Assembly (NCBI GenBank): GCA_000611775.1
Contig: KK106982.1
Location: forward strand, 2,847,992 to 2,911,991
Length of the DNA stretch: 64,000 bases
Origin: Umbilicaria muhlenbergii
Lineage: Eukaryota > Ascomycota > Lecanoromycetes > Umbilicariales > Umbilicariaceae
Direction: 5' to 3'
In this document: positions 21,413 to 34,404 of the stretch, in pieces
Layout of the letters: each line of letters opens with the position of its first letter
How positions within the stretch are numbered: the stretch's first letter is position 1
The notes under the pieces: model-generated
Seen by the model: the letters and a program-made list of their open reading frames with translations, nothing else
The model's database searches: none
What the model was told of the DNA's origin: nothing
Made by a program: the position numbers and the translations under genes

Positions 21413-23088
21413 ACTGGCAGTGCCATCTTGTCCAACGGCTTGTATGTCCCGATCTCGCATGGACGCTGGCCGGATCATGCAAGCGTGCGTATCTGCCAAA
21501 ACTATCGTACCACCCAAGATGAAGCTATGTAAGGTACAAATGCCACTGGCGCCAAAGAAAACCCACTCCCTCGTTATTGACCTGCCAACAGCGAGCTCAG
21601 CGAACTCCTCGCGTTGTGATTTGTGACCTCACAAGGGTAAGGTAGCGTCTCTGTCTCTGCTCGTGGATGCGTACATCGTACGTTCTTCGATCCCCGGAAA
21701 GCAGGATGGGAGGGGTAGAGTAAATCATGCCAAGATCGCACGATCCCTGTTGTCACGAGGGAGGCAGATCGTTTCCACTTCGTCCTCGGACCGACTGCTC
21801 CACACCATCATTATCTCTGAAGTCACTAGAATCACAACCACGTACCTCATACTCCCGTACAGCCGTAAATCACGGTGCTACTAGATGTACAGCTACCTGC
21901 TCCTATTCCAGGTCTACCGCTCCGTCGACGAAGAACCCCAAGTGGGCCCCAGGGTCCGGGGTGTATTATAAGGTTGCATTTGGGGTTGAACCTCCACAAA
22001 TCGATATTGACCGCAAGCCAAAGGGCCATCATCCTTAGCGAGGAAGACGTCCAGCCCAGAGTATCAAGCCTGTCCAAACCGGAGCTCAGACAGTTACTCG
22101 CGAGCTGAATTTTGAATCGTCACTAGAGGCAAGGCGATCTACAGTACCTTGCCTCGGTGATACTCGCTCGTACGTTGGACGGGAATACGGGGATGCGGGA
22201 ATATGGCAATGTCCTTGATGGCTGATGGAATTTATTTTTCACGTCACTGCAGCACCGTATTTTGACGGATTCGACCAGTTCCTCGGCAATAAATATGTAG
22301 TCATAGACACGCCAATCAGCGCGGGAGGCAAGTAGGGAGAAACATCGTCGCCGTTGCTTATGCCGCTCAGCCCTGCATGGAGAGCGGGCCGCGAGATGGG
22401 GCATAGCCTGATAGCCTCCTTCCCGGAGACTTTGTGACACTCGCCAGTCCCCACAAATTTGATCTGACAGATCTGACAGATGCGTGGCCGACCAAACGCG
22501 GCAATCACAACCCAAACCGGGCGCCCTCAGACTCGCCGTTCTGGCAGTCTCCCTCAGCCACCAGGACGCGCCAGTCATCGTGCGGGAAAGACATGCACCT
22601 TCCACCCTCCCCAAGGGTGGCGGATCTGGAGCACGTCTCAAACTTCGGGGAAGAAGAGTGCATGAGCTACATCTCCGACCATGTTAGGGCATTGAGGATC
22701 GGTGAATCGTGGACCGTCAATCTTACTTCCGACCATGCGTAATCGGTTCGCGCCGCCTATGACGGCGTTCTTTAGTATTGTCAATTTTGGCAGAAATTGC
22801 TTCTCGATGCTGACTACTGGCAATGGCACTGGAGGCACGCAGCTAGAAGGATCAAAAGTGCGCCTCGAAATTCCTAGTGTTTCCCAATCCGACGGCTCCA
22901 ACCCGCTCTATTCCTTCGAGATGACAGACGAAGGGCATGCTCTCTACCTCATAGGCACGTCAAGCCTCCGATCTCAAGGTGGAGCACGTCAATGGGGTGG
23001 AGCCTCTAGGGGAGGCGCCCGGACCGTGTAGGTTTTAGGTGAGCTGTGCCGAGAAATGCCCAGCCTGCAGTGGCACAAATGCCTGAGG

Positions 23089-23153
23089 AGCCAGAAGCCA
23101 GAAGCCAGAAGCCAGAAGCCAGAAGCCAGAAGCCAGAAGCCAGAAGCCAGAAG
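23089..23153. repeat. 9-bp tandem repeat AGCCAGAAG
   Basis: About seven perfect copies of a 9-bp unit, followed by a diverged copy (AGTCGGAAG). It lies in non-coding sequence. Confidence 0.93.
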
Positions 23154-24204
23154 TCGGAAGTAAGTATCTTGCCTACGACTGGAGGTACTCCACACCTACA
23201 GGAGACAGTCTACAGTCAACCGGCCACAGGAGGCCATCTTGCAGGCTGCAGGAAGCAGGAAAGCAGACAAATCCGCATAGGATAGTATCGTCGTCTCATT
23301 GGGTCGACGGCATTTGCAGGCAGAGCACTAGAGGACGAAACAGGGACAAGGACGTCCCGATAATTAATCCCGCACGCAAGTGAGGCAAGTAATAGTTTGG
23401 CTTAGCAAGAATAAGGTAAGGGAACAACCTTATGATGGCGGCGAAAACTCTCACGAATCAAGTAGGTGTGCGTGGTGTCACCGTTGTGTAACGTTCCGAA
23501 CCTTTTCCTCGCATTGATTGCGAGATGTAAGGTACGTAGTAGACGGATGGACTCTGTCCAACTACTTGCACCTTTACCTCTACTTTGTCTCGTGTATCTG
23601 GCAGTAGCTGTTAGAACATAGACGAACAGATTATGTAAAACGTGATCTTCTCAGTCTCCGTCTCTCGCCATCTCACACCGTGACTCTTTTGTGTTGCGTG
23701 CCTCGTAACGCCATCTCCAGCTAGTGGAGTTTGGTGGCATCGCAAGTCTGGTTCCGACCTTCAGCTCCTGACTAAGAGGCCATCTTGGTTCTTACTCGAA
23801 CGCTTCCAAATCGCCCCAGATGCAAATGCAGATGCAAATGCAAATCGCATATCTTAATTTCTACCCTGGCCTGCCCGATCTCTTTCCCCAACACTATCCT
23901 TACTCGCAACGGCTTAAGGGGATCTCCAGATGGATTTCCAGGGCGGTGCTAATCGCCTTTAACCTCCCTGACGTACCCAGATCTCGCGACCAGCGTACCC
24001 TCAAGGATTCCCCGGAAAACCCTGGCCCCCTGCCTGCTTCAAGTCGGCCTCCACTGGCTCTGGCTCCACCGTGGCCGCGCCAGCTCCAACTCCACTGGCT
24101 CCACGGCTCCGCGGCTCCACTCCCTCATCCCCAGTCCCCCGTCCCCCATCATATCAGACCGTATGCCGGTAATCATTGGGCCTAATGGCAGGCTCGTAAA
24201 AGCC

Positions 24205-24252
24205 TAGGCTCCAGGCTCTAGGCTCTAGGTAGGCTCTAGGCTGTAGGCTCTA
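24205..24252. repeat. AGGCTCTAGGCTCTAGG-type short tandem
   Basis: Seven degenerate 7-8-bp units built on AGGCTCT/AGGCTGT within non-coding sequence. Confidence 0.8.
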
Positions 24253-25344
24253 GCTGAATCGATCATACCGAAAGGTAACCAAAACCGATCCTTGCCCGGG
24301 CGGCATCTTTCGCTTCTTGCCTCACGGGCAGCCACGCAGAAGCCCAAAGCACCCTTCGGCCAGTCAGTTTCAGTCATTGCACTTGCACCGGCCGGCCAGA
24401 TTGCCCACCAGCCAGCCATTCAGGAACAAGTGCCAGAGGCCTCATGGCCACTCAGATCCACCCACTCCACCGATTCCACTCCAGTCGCCCACTAGCATAG
24501 CTTTTGGCACCTTTTCTGCAGCGTTAGCAGCTCCATCGACCAGTCCCGCCAACAGCAGCGACAGGCATCCGGAGGTTACTACACCGTACGTTGTAGCGGC
24601 ACGCAGAGCTTGACACCTCTTGCCTGGTACATCTGGCTTTCCACCGCGATCCGTTGGACGCCTGGGAGTCTTGCACGGCCTAACCGCTGTTGCACTTGCA
24701 CTTGCACGCTTGCACGCTTGCACGCAACAGAAGCCCGGCTACGTTCTAAAGCTCTTTCGATTCCGACTCCCAACCACCATCACCGTTCTCCTTCGCAACC
24801 TGGACGCTCTCACCTGGGCGGCAGCATTCAAGCTCCGTTGCTTTGACCATCAGCCATCATCTACGCGTGCGCATATCCCAGGACCAGGAAGCTACTTGCG
24901 CCTATCTGCACGCCGTTCCTAGAAACCTCCGCATAATCGACTGGGGTTGCCCAACGCTTGTTGCAGCACAAGCAGCACCTGTCAAAGCAGGTATCCGCCC
25001 GTGATATTACCTTACTGCTGCTACTTGACCCAGCGACCGCCCTCTACAATTATTGACGTCAATAATACTGATTGGCACTCCTCGAAAGCCGATGCTTCGT
25101 GCTCTCCTCCTACCATCACAGCAGCGACAGCACTCCTCTTATCGCCCTTGGTGATTTGATTACCAGTCTCGTTGTTGCCAGCAGCAGCGATCGTTTATTT
25201 CGCTCCGCCAGTGGTGCCTCTCTCGTCGTCTCCGTCTCCGACACGCTACATAGGTATTTCGCTACAGCACTTTCGCACGCCAGTACTACTTTGTAGTACT
25301 TGTGCAACCTCGCCAAAATTGAGAACTTCTCGGAAACAGTGCGC

Positions 25345-27103
<1,759 letters not shown>

Positions 27104-30100
27104 AGAAGCACGTAATGATCAATTCGCGCTACACACCGGTCTTTGCATTTACAGGCTTCGATCTTTTAGGGTCGTTTCGGCCCGGGAGTTGGGCATTCAG
27201 CCGAAATTGGCCTCTTTTATGCATTTTCCAGCGAGCATGGCGCCTTTCCGCGGATTTTTGTGGGCTTGAGTGGTGTTTTTCCTCCGAGTGCTTTTTTGCC
27301 CTCATTCAAAAAGAAAAGCTACGTTCCTCCTTTCAGGGTTGGCCTTCGTCGTTTTTATCCATATCGGGCAGGGTATCATCCCGGCATCCCATCTGGAAGG
27401 GGACTTTGCGGGTTTTGTTTTGTGTCATTTTGCAATAGGCTGTACGTTGTCTGTCATTTCTGCGACTAATTCACGTACGAACGAATCTACGACCTTTGGA
27501 GTTTGAAGATCGGTATGGGATTGCGGCCATTGTGGTGGCTGAGAATCCCGAATCCGGCAAGGCCAGTATTAGCTGCCTTTTGATGTGGTCTGTTTTGATT
27601 TTTCACCGTCGTTTTGCATTGCATTCCATTGTCATTGATCGTTTTTCGCGGCGGGTGCCTCTGGCGACAAAATTGAAGGGTGGCAAAGGGAAAATCCATG
27701 TATGGAAAGGCTCCAGTCTCACGTCCCACAAATAAAAAACCATTTCTTCGACGAGTCGAGTCTGGGCAGGGCAAAGGGGATAATGAAAGTGGGCGCGCGA
27801 AAGCAGTGATTTTTTTCTGCGTTGGTTGTATCATAAGTTGCTCTAACGGCCCTCGTATACAATGTCATTACTGTCGTTCTCATCATCACGGCAGTCCCAA
27901 TCTGGCATCTGTCTTCCTTACGGACACGGCAGTCCTCATCCGGCATCTGTCTGTCTCGTGCCCCTACCTGACTGACACCCCTTTCCAGCAGCAGCGAGCC
28001 CGCGCTATGGGCTCCCCCTCGTGGCAGGATCGCGTCGCCCGTCCGTCAGTCATTAGCTCCGTGTGGAGAAGGCCTGCCAGGCACCCACACCCACACCCAC
28101 CCCCAGCCTGGCCAGAACGACTTCCCGCGTGGCTCTGACGTGCAATGTGCCGGGGCCGGGGAGAATCAAACCGCAGGACTCAACCCTCAGCCACGACGCA
28201 AAAAGGCGAAGGAACGGTCTTGCGCACGAAATCCGCACCACCAAGCCACCAAGCAAGCAAGCAAGCAACCCTCGGCTGCGGGCGTCCCCTCCCCCCCCCC
28301 GCCGTAGCCGATCCATCCATCTCCCAGTTTCCCATCTCTACTCCGAGTAAGCCATCCCCAAGCCACCTTCGCACCGCACGCGCCCAAAGTAGAGTCGATC
28401 CCTGGTGGTCGGATTTCGGTGGCCGCAAATTCTCCCACTACAACAGACTCGGAGTGTCGGGCTGTGGCGCGCCAATGGCCTTGATTACCTCATAGACGGG
28501 GCCGCAAAGCGTAACGCCTGCGCCCGCTCTAAAAGCGTCTTTTCCGTTTCGCGACGACTCGCTCGGGGAGGAAGTGGCTGCGGCGCGGTCGGTTCAGGAA
28601 CGGGGTGCACGGATCCGTGCGGAGGGGGGTCCGTCCGTTTCGGGACGGGTGGGTCACGGGGGCATGGAGCGCAGGGGTTTGGGCGGAAGGGAGGGCGGAT
28701 GGGAAAGGGGGGGGGGGCGCTTTGGTGGAGGGGAGGATGTTGTGTGTGGATGGGAAGAGGGAAGATCGCCATGGCTTGGTGGATGGGGTTGTAGAGGAGG
28801 GAGGGGATGTTCGAATGAGGCAACTGAGATTGAGATATCACGACTGTGGTGGTGATGGGAAAAGGCTAGCTCGAAGTTATCGAGGAATACTAATGAACTC
28901 CGATCGGGAAATCTCCCCTTGCCCCAACTAGCTAGCCCGTCCTCCGACCCGGAATATACCTCCTGGCCGCCTCGGCCTCAACCTAGAACCTAGAACCTAA
29001 CCTAGAAACTCTCGTCTCCACCCTTGTGGGAGCGAGATGTAGATCCCCCCAACCCCCTTTGAGCTCAGGCGATCACAATCGGGCGTGTCTAGAGAGGGGT
29101 CAGTGGTCGGCGGCGCTGGATCGACATCTGTATCTGGTATATGGTCGTGGATTAGGTTTGGGATATGAGCTCGATCGGGGTGGATTCAGGGTTTGTATTA
29201 GGTTTTTTGGGATGGCGACACTACTGAGGGACAGACGGCAGGTGACGAACGGACGGACCAAGGATGGGAAGTCAAGATCAGGCAGGAAGCGGAGGGAGGG
29301 AGGAAGGAAGACACGGGAGGGATGGGGGGTGTGATGTCACAGTAATGCCGTGAGGAAGGTTTCTCGGGAGCAGTCGAGTCGCGGGGAAGTTTATGGGGAG
29401 TACTCCGATAGTCGAGGGGTATATCGTAAGCGTTTGGGCTAAGGGCTTGGATGGGAGGGAAGAAGATAAGGTAGACGAGGTGACGAGGTGGCGATGGGGA
29501 GATGGGCGCTGCTAGCGAGAACGAGTAGAGGTAGCAAGCGGGTTGTGCTCGTACAGTTTTGAGGATCGTGATGACGGGGGACGTCGAGGAGATTTGGAGA
29601 AGCTTGAGTGACAGCTGAGGATCGTAACGGCTATGGAGGTCGGGGGAGTTCTGGAGGCGCTCCCGTGCCAGTGGAGGTCCTTTTCACTAACTGGTATGGA
29701 AATGAGCCAGAGCGTTTCTGACAACACTGCAGCTGTTTTGATATGGGGAGATATTAGGGGAGCGACTGTGGGTGCTTCTATCGTTGTCTGGCTTTAGGAA
29801 GTGCTGTCGCTCACGAGACAGAGGAAACGTCCGCGTCTGTACCTCTTTCTCCTGTGTCCTCTAATCTTCTCTTCGCCTTGCTGAACCCAGTATACTCAAG
29901 CTTCGGTGTCCCACTCCCACAAGTGGGTTAAACAACTCGTATCGGTGCGCATGACCCACACACACTTAGCATCAGAAGATATCCTCGTTTTGCCAGCCCG
30001 CAGCACCCAGGTATGAAGGTTCCGCCCCAGCAGGTTTTCACCATCTTCAACCCTGTCCACAAACTCGTTGACCGTCCAATCTTCAGTAACCTTCAGCAGA

Positions 30101-30135
30101 TCCATAGTCTGCGTTGCCTCCACAAACTCACCAAC
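27104..30135. other. 3 kb gene-free stretch
   Basis: Between the C2H2 gene and the 3' end of NTR1. The first part is T-rich and probably includes the C2H2 3' UTR. A G-rich block lies near 28560-28760. Open frames of 80-150 codons are low-complexity and unsupported. At 29896-30135 the minus strand stays open in frame with NTR1 past its stop (see findings). Confidence 0.5.
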
Positions 30136-32919
30136 CTAATTCCCCTCCGCCCTCCCCACCAACCCTTCATCCAACCCCACCGGCGCCCAAGCACTCTTGT
30201 CCTTCTTCCCCTGCGCCCAAACAACATCCCCCTTCAAATAGGCCACCACACCTCCCCTCCCGCTCGCACTAGCCGTGATCCTAAACAGCGGAAGCCCCGT
30301 CACCGCATGCGCTTCTCGGAGCGGCATCATGATTAGCCCATTCTCAGCGCACCAGTCTTCTACGACCTCCTTGAAAGTCGCTTCTTGGACCACCGGCTTC
30401 TTCGCTGAAGTACCATTCGACCCGGGGTTGATAATGGGTAGAGGTGTCGAGGGTTGAGTAAGCGGCTTGACAGGTCCAGCGACCGGAGGCGGAAGCTCTG
30501 ATTTAACATTATCGCCAAGATCCAGGGCGAGAGTGATGGTTTCGAGACCCTTGTTCCACTCCGCTTCCACGGCTGCCACTTCATTGATCTCAGACGGGAT
30601 CTGCTCTTTCCACCACAAATACCAGCGGCGAATCTCGTCGTAGTCCGGGTCGGAGGTCAGCCAGATGTAAAGAATATTGTGCCATTTGGGGAAGAATTCG
30701 GCGACGAGAAGCTGTGCCACGGTGCTGGGTTTGAAGAAGTCTTTCCACGTGAGAGCTTGTGATAAAGGAGTTAGGTCCTGGTCTTGGGGATCGACGTCGA
30801 AGTTTTCTTGGAGATGCAGTGCCAGACGAGGAAGCAGATGGCGGATTAAGACGTTGTCCAGTTCGCTGCGGAGGACCTCGCGCCAGTTCTGTAGGCCGGG
30901 GAGAACGCCTGCGCTGAGATCCCATGTGTCGAGGAGGACGCGGAATTTGCGCTTAACGTCGACGAGCAGGCCGGATGAGGACTTGGGGTCCGTGTGGTGT
31001 TCGTTAAGGTATTGAAGCCAGGGGAAGAGCCATACATGGGGAGGTTGGGAGTGACGATTCCTCTTGTGACTGCTGCGTGGCTTCCAGTCTGCTACAGCAG
31101 TAGCAAGCCGTTGGACGATGAGCTGGTCAACAATGTTCGCCAGGATAAATGGTGGTAGCACTGACTTCCATGGTTCTATGAGAGCGATGAGCGGATTTGG
31201 GTCGTGAACGTCCCAGTCGTTGATTATAGCTGAGCGGACCTGTGGGAGCCATAGGGTGTACATCATCGTTTCGTAGTGTGTGGTAGATTTGCTGTGCGAG
31301 GAGGACTGGCTGTAGCCATTTTGCAGTGCGAGAGTGCTGCTGTCCTTAGTAGACTTGATTTCGAGAATACCGCGAAGTCTTTGAAAGTAGGAGAGGAAAT
31401 GTGTTGGGTCTTTCAGTGGCTCCCATGATTCCATTTCGTTTCGTAACAGAGGATGTATGGCAGCCACAGCTACCTCTGAGAGCGCGTAAGTATCGATCTC
31501 ATCTCTGTATTCAACTTCCAACGATTCCAATTTGCCTACTAGATCATTCCAGGCGCTTGACATATCCTTCACGCCAGTCCAACCGATTGCCACACGATGC
31601 AGCTCTTCAACAACAACTGTAACCCCCTCCAGCCGGCGTATCTCCTCTTGTTGCTGGTCTATTTCTCTGGTAAGCTCGCTGCTCTGCATCTCGAAATACT
31701 TCTTTCTATCGGCAAGTCCATTCCACTCATCAACGAATGCTTCCAGATCGTTCCTAGCTCGGCGAGCGATCTTCATAGCCTCCGTTTCGGCGGCAATGTT
31801 CCCTCCATTCGAAGTCATCAGTCCAGCCGTCGAGGTGAGCAGTTTAGTGCCTTTCCCTGTTGCGTCTATAATGGATTTAAGAACATTCGGAATCTCCAAA
31901 CCGTCTGCAGCTGCCTCCATCTCGGCTGCAGTCCGATATTTCAGCTTCTGTTTTGCCCTTGTACCCCCAGGCGTACTCGTTCCACTAACGGCTCCTGACA
32001 GCCGTTTTTCCTTCTGTTTCCGTCGTCTTTTCCTTTCCTCTTCCGACGAGTCTTCCACTATCTCGCCTCGGAATGCCGCTTCTCTTTTCTCTTCCTCTTT
32101 AGCTTGTTTTGTCTTCTCTCTCACCGCGCCCAACCCAACCCCTTGCGGCCTTAGTTGGGTCTCGATAGGAGCTAGCCGTCCACGCCCTGATGCACCCAGG
32201 CCTTGACCCTCCACGTATCCCATTTTGGCCATCATTTTTGCGGCAAACGAGTTGGGATTGGCCGTGGAAGGCTCAGGGGTGCCCCGGCCCTTTCCGTTTG
32301 TGCGGAGCGGAGGGTTTGGTGCATTGAAAGAAGGTCGAATAACAGTAGGTGTGGTAGCCTCGTCATCTGAAAGCACAGGGTTGAGTACTGGTTGCCTTGC
32401 AGATGACGGAGTCCAGCCCTGGCCTAAAGGCGTGCCTATCCCGTATGCCTGACCTGGTGGAGCTTTTTTCCCATCTCCGAAAGTATTGCGCCGAAGACCC
32501 CCAAATCCAAGCCCTCTGGAGCCCAAGCCTCGTAACCCCGCCGTTTCTTCCACGTTTACTCCACCGACCTCCTTCTCCTCTTCTTCTTCCTCAACCTTGT
32601 CCTCATAGTCATCCTCCTCCTCCTCCTCATAATCATCCATCCGCCCACTTTTCTCTGCCGCCTCTGTCGACTTGGTAAAGCTCATGCCCTTCCCCCGCAA
32701 CGTCTTGGCCTTCCACCGCCGACCCGGACCCTCATCCTCGCTTTCCGAGCCAAATATGCCTAATGCTGCGCTCTCCTTTGCGTCTCTCCCAGTCCTCCGC
32801 CTCTTGCGCCTGTGTTCAGTAAATTCTTCCTCGCCGGGGTTCGTACTTGGGAAGAGGAGTTCATCTTCGTTCTCGTTGGATGAGTCTGAAGATGAGCCCC
32901 CGCCACCGAAGGCATTCAT
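30136..32919 (-). CDS. NTR1: G-patch spliceosome disassembly factor (Ntr1/Spp382, TFIP11)
   Basis: Single exon, 927 residues, close to the usual size. The family activates the Prp43 helicase to take apart intron-lariat spliceosomes in the nucleus. The N-terminus is acidic and Ser-rich with a basic RRKRRR stretch (TIP N-terminal region). The G-patch lies at 224-266 with FAAKMMAKMGYVEGQGLG and LRPQGVGLGA, the glycine pattern that binds Prp43. A basic charged linker follows, then the long helical GCFC region with WLPQVRSAIINDWD and LLPRLALHLQENF. The C-terminal block EVVEDWCAENGLIMMPLREA and VVWAQGKKDKSAWAPVGLD matches the family end, so the TAG at 30136-30138 is a credible stop. The start is the ATG before FGGGGSSSDSS. 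Confidence 0.93.
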   Translation of the reverse strand: MNAFGGGGSSSDSSNENEDELLFPSTNPGEEEFTEHRRKRRRTGRDAKESAALGIFGSESEDEGPGRRWKAKTLRGKGMSFTKSTEAAEKSGRMDDYEEEEEDDYEDKVEEEEEEKEVGGVNVEETAGLRGLGSRGLGFGGLRRNTFGDGKKAPPGQAYGIGTPLGQGWTPSSARQPVLNPVLSDDEATTPTVIRPSFNAPNPPLRTNGKGRGTPEPSTANPNSFAAKMMAKMGYVEGQGLGASGRGRLAPIETQLRPQGVGLGAVREKTKQAKEEEKREAAFRGEIVEDSSEEERKRRRKQKEKRLSGAVSGTSTPGGTRAKQKLKYRTAAEMEAAADGLEIPNVLKSIIDATGKGTKLLTSTAGLMTSNGGNIAAETEAMKIARRARNDLEAFVDEWNGLADRKKYFEMQSSELTREIDQQQEEIRRLEGVTVVVEELHRVAIGWTGVKDMSSAWNDLVGKLESLEVEYRDEIDTYALSEVAVAAIHPLLRNEMESWEPLKDPTHFLSYFQRLRGILEIKSTKDSSTLALQNGYSQSSSHSKSTTHYETMMYTLWLPQVRSAIINDWDVHDPNPLIALIEPWKSVLPPFILANIVDQLIVQRLATAVADWKPRSSHKRNRHSQPPHVWLFPWLQYLNEHHTDPKSSSGLLVDVKRKFRVLLDTWDLSAGVLPGLQNWREVLRSELDNVLIRHLLPRLALHLQENFDVDPQDQDLTPLSQALTWKDFFKPSTVAQLLVAEFFPKWHNILYIWLTSDPDYDEIRRWYLWWKEQIPSEINEVAAVEAEWNKGLETITLALDLGDNVKSELPPPVAGPVKPLTQPSTPLPIINPGSNGTSAKKPVVQEATFKEVVEDWCAENGLIMMPLREAHAVTGLPLFRITASASGRGGVVAYLKGDVVWAQGKKDKSAWAPVGLDEGLVGRAEGN

Positions 32920-33421
32920 GGTAGTCCCTCGCGGTGGTGTTGTTGTTATTGTGAGGTCATCAGCAAATGAATGTACTCCGTAGACAGTAGCGCCACCTAG
33001 ATATTCGCTTCAGCCCTGTGAGGTCAAATTCCGCCCCGGTTAATTTGGCCCCGTCTCAAGACCGGCCAGCCAGCGTCAACTAAACACAAGCGAAGAGCTA
33101 GTGTATACAAATTGGCTATGAGGGGCTTCGTGTTCCATTCAGTGTGCTTCTTCGTGCCATTTCTCAGGCTTAGTTGACTCATTGACGAAAGAGACACACA
33201 GACTCATCGGAGGGCCCTCTGCTATCTCTATAATACAAGCTCTTCAAGATCTGTCATGATATTTGAGAAGTTGAGGCGATCCTCAGCTGTGTCTCGTACA
33301 TTTTCAGCATCATCTGAGCTTGACTAGTAGCTAGCTTACACCGTTGGCTGTCTTGTCTACGGACTGGCAATCTATGCTACAGCCGCGTGCCCAATATATC
33401 AGGCGGTGGAGGGAGTTTATG
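32920..33421. other. upstream region of NTR1
   Basis: About 500 bp between the NTR1 start and the inverted-repeat element. One TACTCCGTA motif at 32974-32982. No gene seen. Confidence 0.45.
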
Positions 33422-34188
33422 GGGTTCTCGTAAAACGACACCCCTATTTCATACATGGACACCCCCTCTCCCCTGAAAGATAAGACACTCAGTCAAAAGA
33501 CTCCCTAAATCCTCCACTAACGTAGTCCACGGGGCAACGCCGCACCACCCCCCCCACGCCGCACCCCCCCCACCCCCCCAACTATTGAGATTACCCATTT
33601 CTCCACCATAATTGCATGCATTCAATGAAGAAAGAAGTGCGTATTCTGAAGGCCATTGAGGCCTATAATGACGCCCTTAAAGATCTAGAAAGCAGCTGGA
33701 GACACAGGCTAGGAAGTCAAAACGGCTGCAGGATAAAGAGGAGAAGCAGACTGCGAAGACTGCAGTTGTCACAGCAAAAGCAGCCTTGGAGGTGCTGAAA
33801 TGCATAGATCCTACAGCTCTGTTATAGACTACAATGTAGAGCTTCAAAGTTCCTTATTTAGATCGAAATTTACAGCTCAATTGGTGAAATTCTGATTTTT
33901 TTCCCCGGGAGGGGGGGGGAGGTGCGGCGTTGCCTATAGTGCGGCGTTGCCTAGTGGGATACGTTAAACTCAACAATCATAACGCGAATGCTTCAACGCT
34001 CACTACACCCACCCTTAACGCTGAACTCTGCGGATAACTTTGTAGTAACAGAATACTAAGGCCGTCTGTACTGGGGGTTAGGCATTGGGGGAAGCGCAGC
34101 GAGCTGTTTGGTGGTTGGGATTACTCCGATAGATATGGATACATGGGGTGTCCACGGATGAACGAGGGGTGTCGGTTGACGAGAACCC
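33422..34188. mobile_element. 767-bp non-autonomous element with 44-bp terminal inverted repeats
   Basis: The left end (33422-33465, GGGTTCTCGTAAAACGACAC...) and the reverse complement of the right end (34188-34145, GGGTTCTCGTCAACCGACAC...) match at about 38 of 44 positions, ending in TGGACACCCC on both sides. The interior has no long open frame, so this is a MITE-like or internally deleted DNA transposon. No clear target-site duplication is visible, so the superfamily is not assigned. A second inverted-repeat element sits inside. Its right end is about 216 bp before the proposed start of the next gene. Confidence 0.75.
33531..33951. mobile_element. nested inverted-repeat element with GGCAACGCCGCACC ends
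   Basis: The left end has GGCAACGCCGCACC (33533-33546) followed by a C-rich run; the right end has the inverse twice, at 33921-33934 and 33939-33951, preceded by a G-rich run. Between them lies a 61-codon frame beginning MHSMKKEVRILKAIEAYNDA, continued by a Lys-rich frame after a frame change. The first part faintly resembles the helix-turn-helix start of pogo/Fot1-type transposases, but this is weak. Likely a truncated DNA transposon inserted into the outer element. Confidence 0.6.
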
Positions 34189-34404
34189 GTGTGGCTTTAC
34201 GAGGAAGCCCCAAGGAGCTTAGCGTACCGGCGGTCTTGATGCGGCAATGTGTCATGCTCGCGACTTCCGTCCGGCTTTTGCACCAGGCTAAAATTAGAGC
34301 CGGCCGTTTGTGCGGATCCTGATGGCGGAGAGGTGGAGGAAGAGGAAGGACAGCATCGCCACGACCATGAGCCCGGCGGCCTTATCACCATAGCCGTCAC
34401 CGAC

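Larger units (their letters stand above)
18817..25344. other. 6.5 kb gene-poor stretch with minisatellites
   Basis: No open frame here (maximum about 170 codons) shows a domain, plausible exon structure or coding-like composition. It holds several simple repeats listed separately. A Gly-Ser-Asn reading at about 21355-21490 looks protein-like for some 45 codons but has no start codon and ends at a stop; it may be another gene remnant. The last 500 bases are the upstream region of the C2H2 gene. Confidence 0.5.

Noticed and set aside
22123-22641. 172-codon minus-strand frame
   Set aside because: Rich in Cys, Arg and Ser with no motif; typical of chance frames in GC-balanced DNA.
28405-28855. 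Gly/Arg-rich frames on the plus strand and a Pro-rich frame on the minus strand
   Set aside because: All are readings of one G-rich block without any conserved pattern.
33616-33798. 61-codon frame inside the nested element as an active transposase gene
   Set aside because: Too short, changes frame midway and lacks any catalytic domain; at most a transposase remnant.
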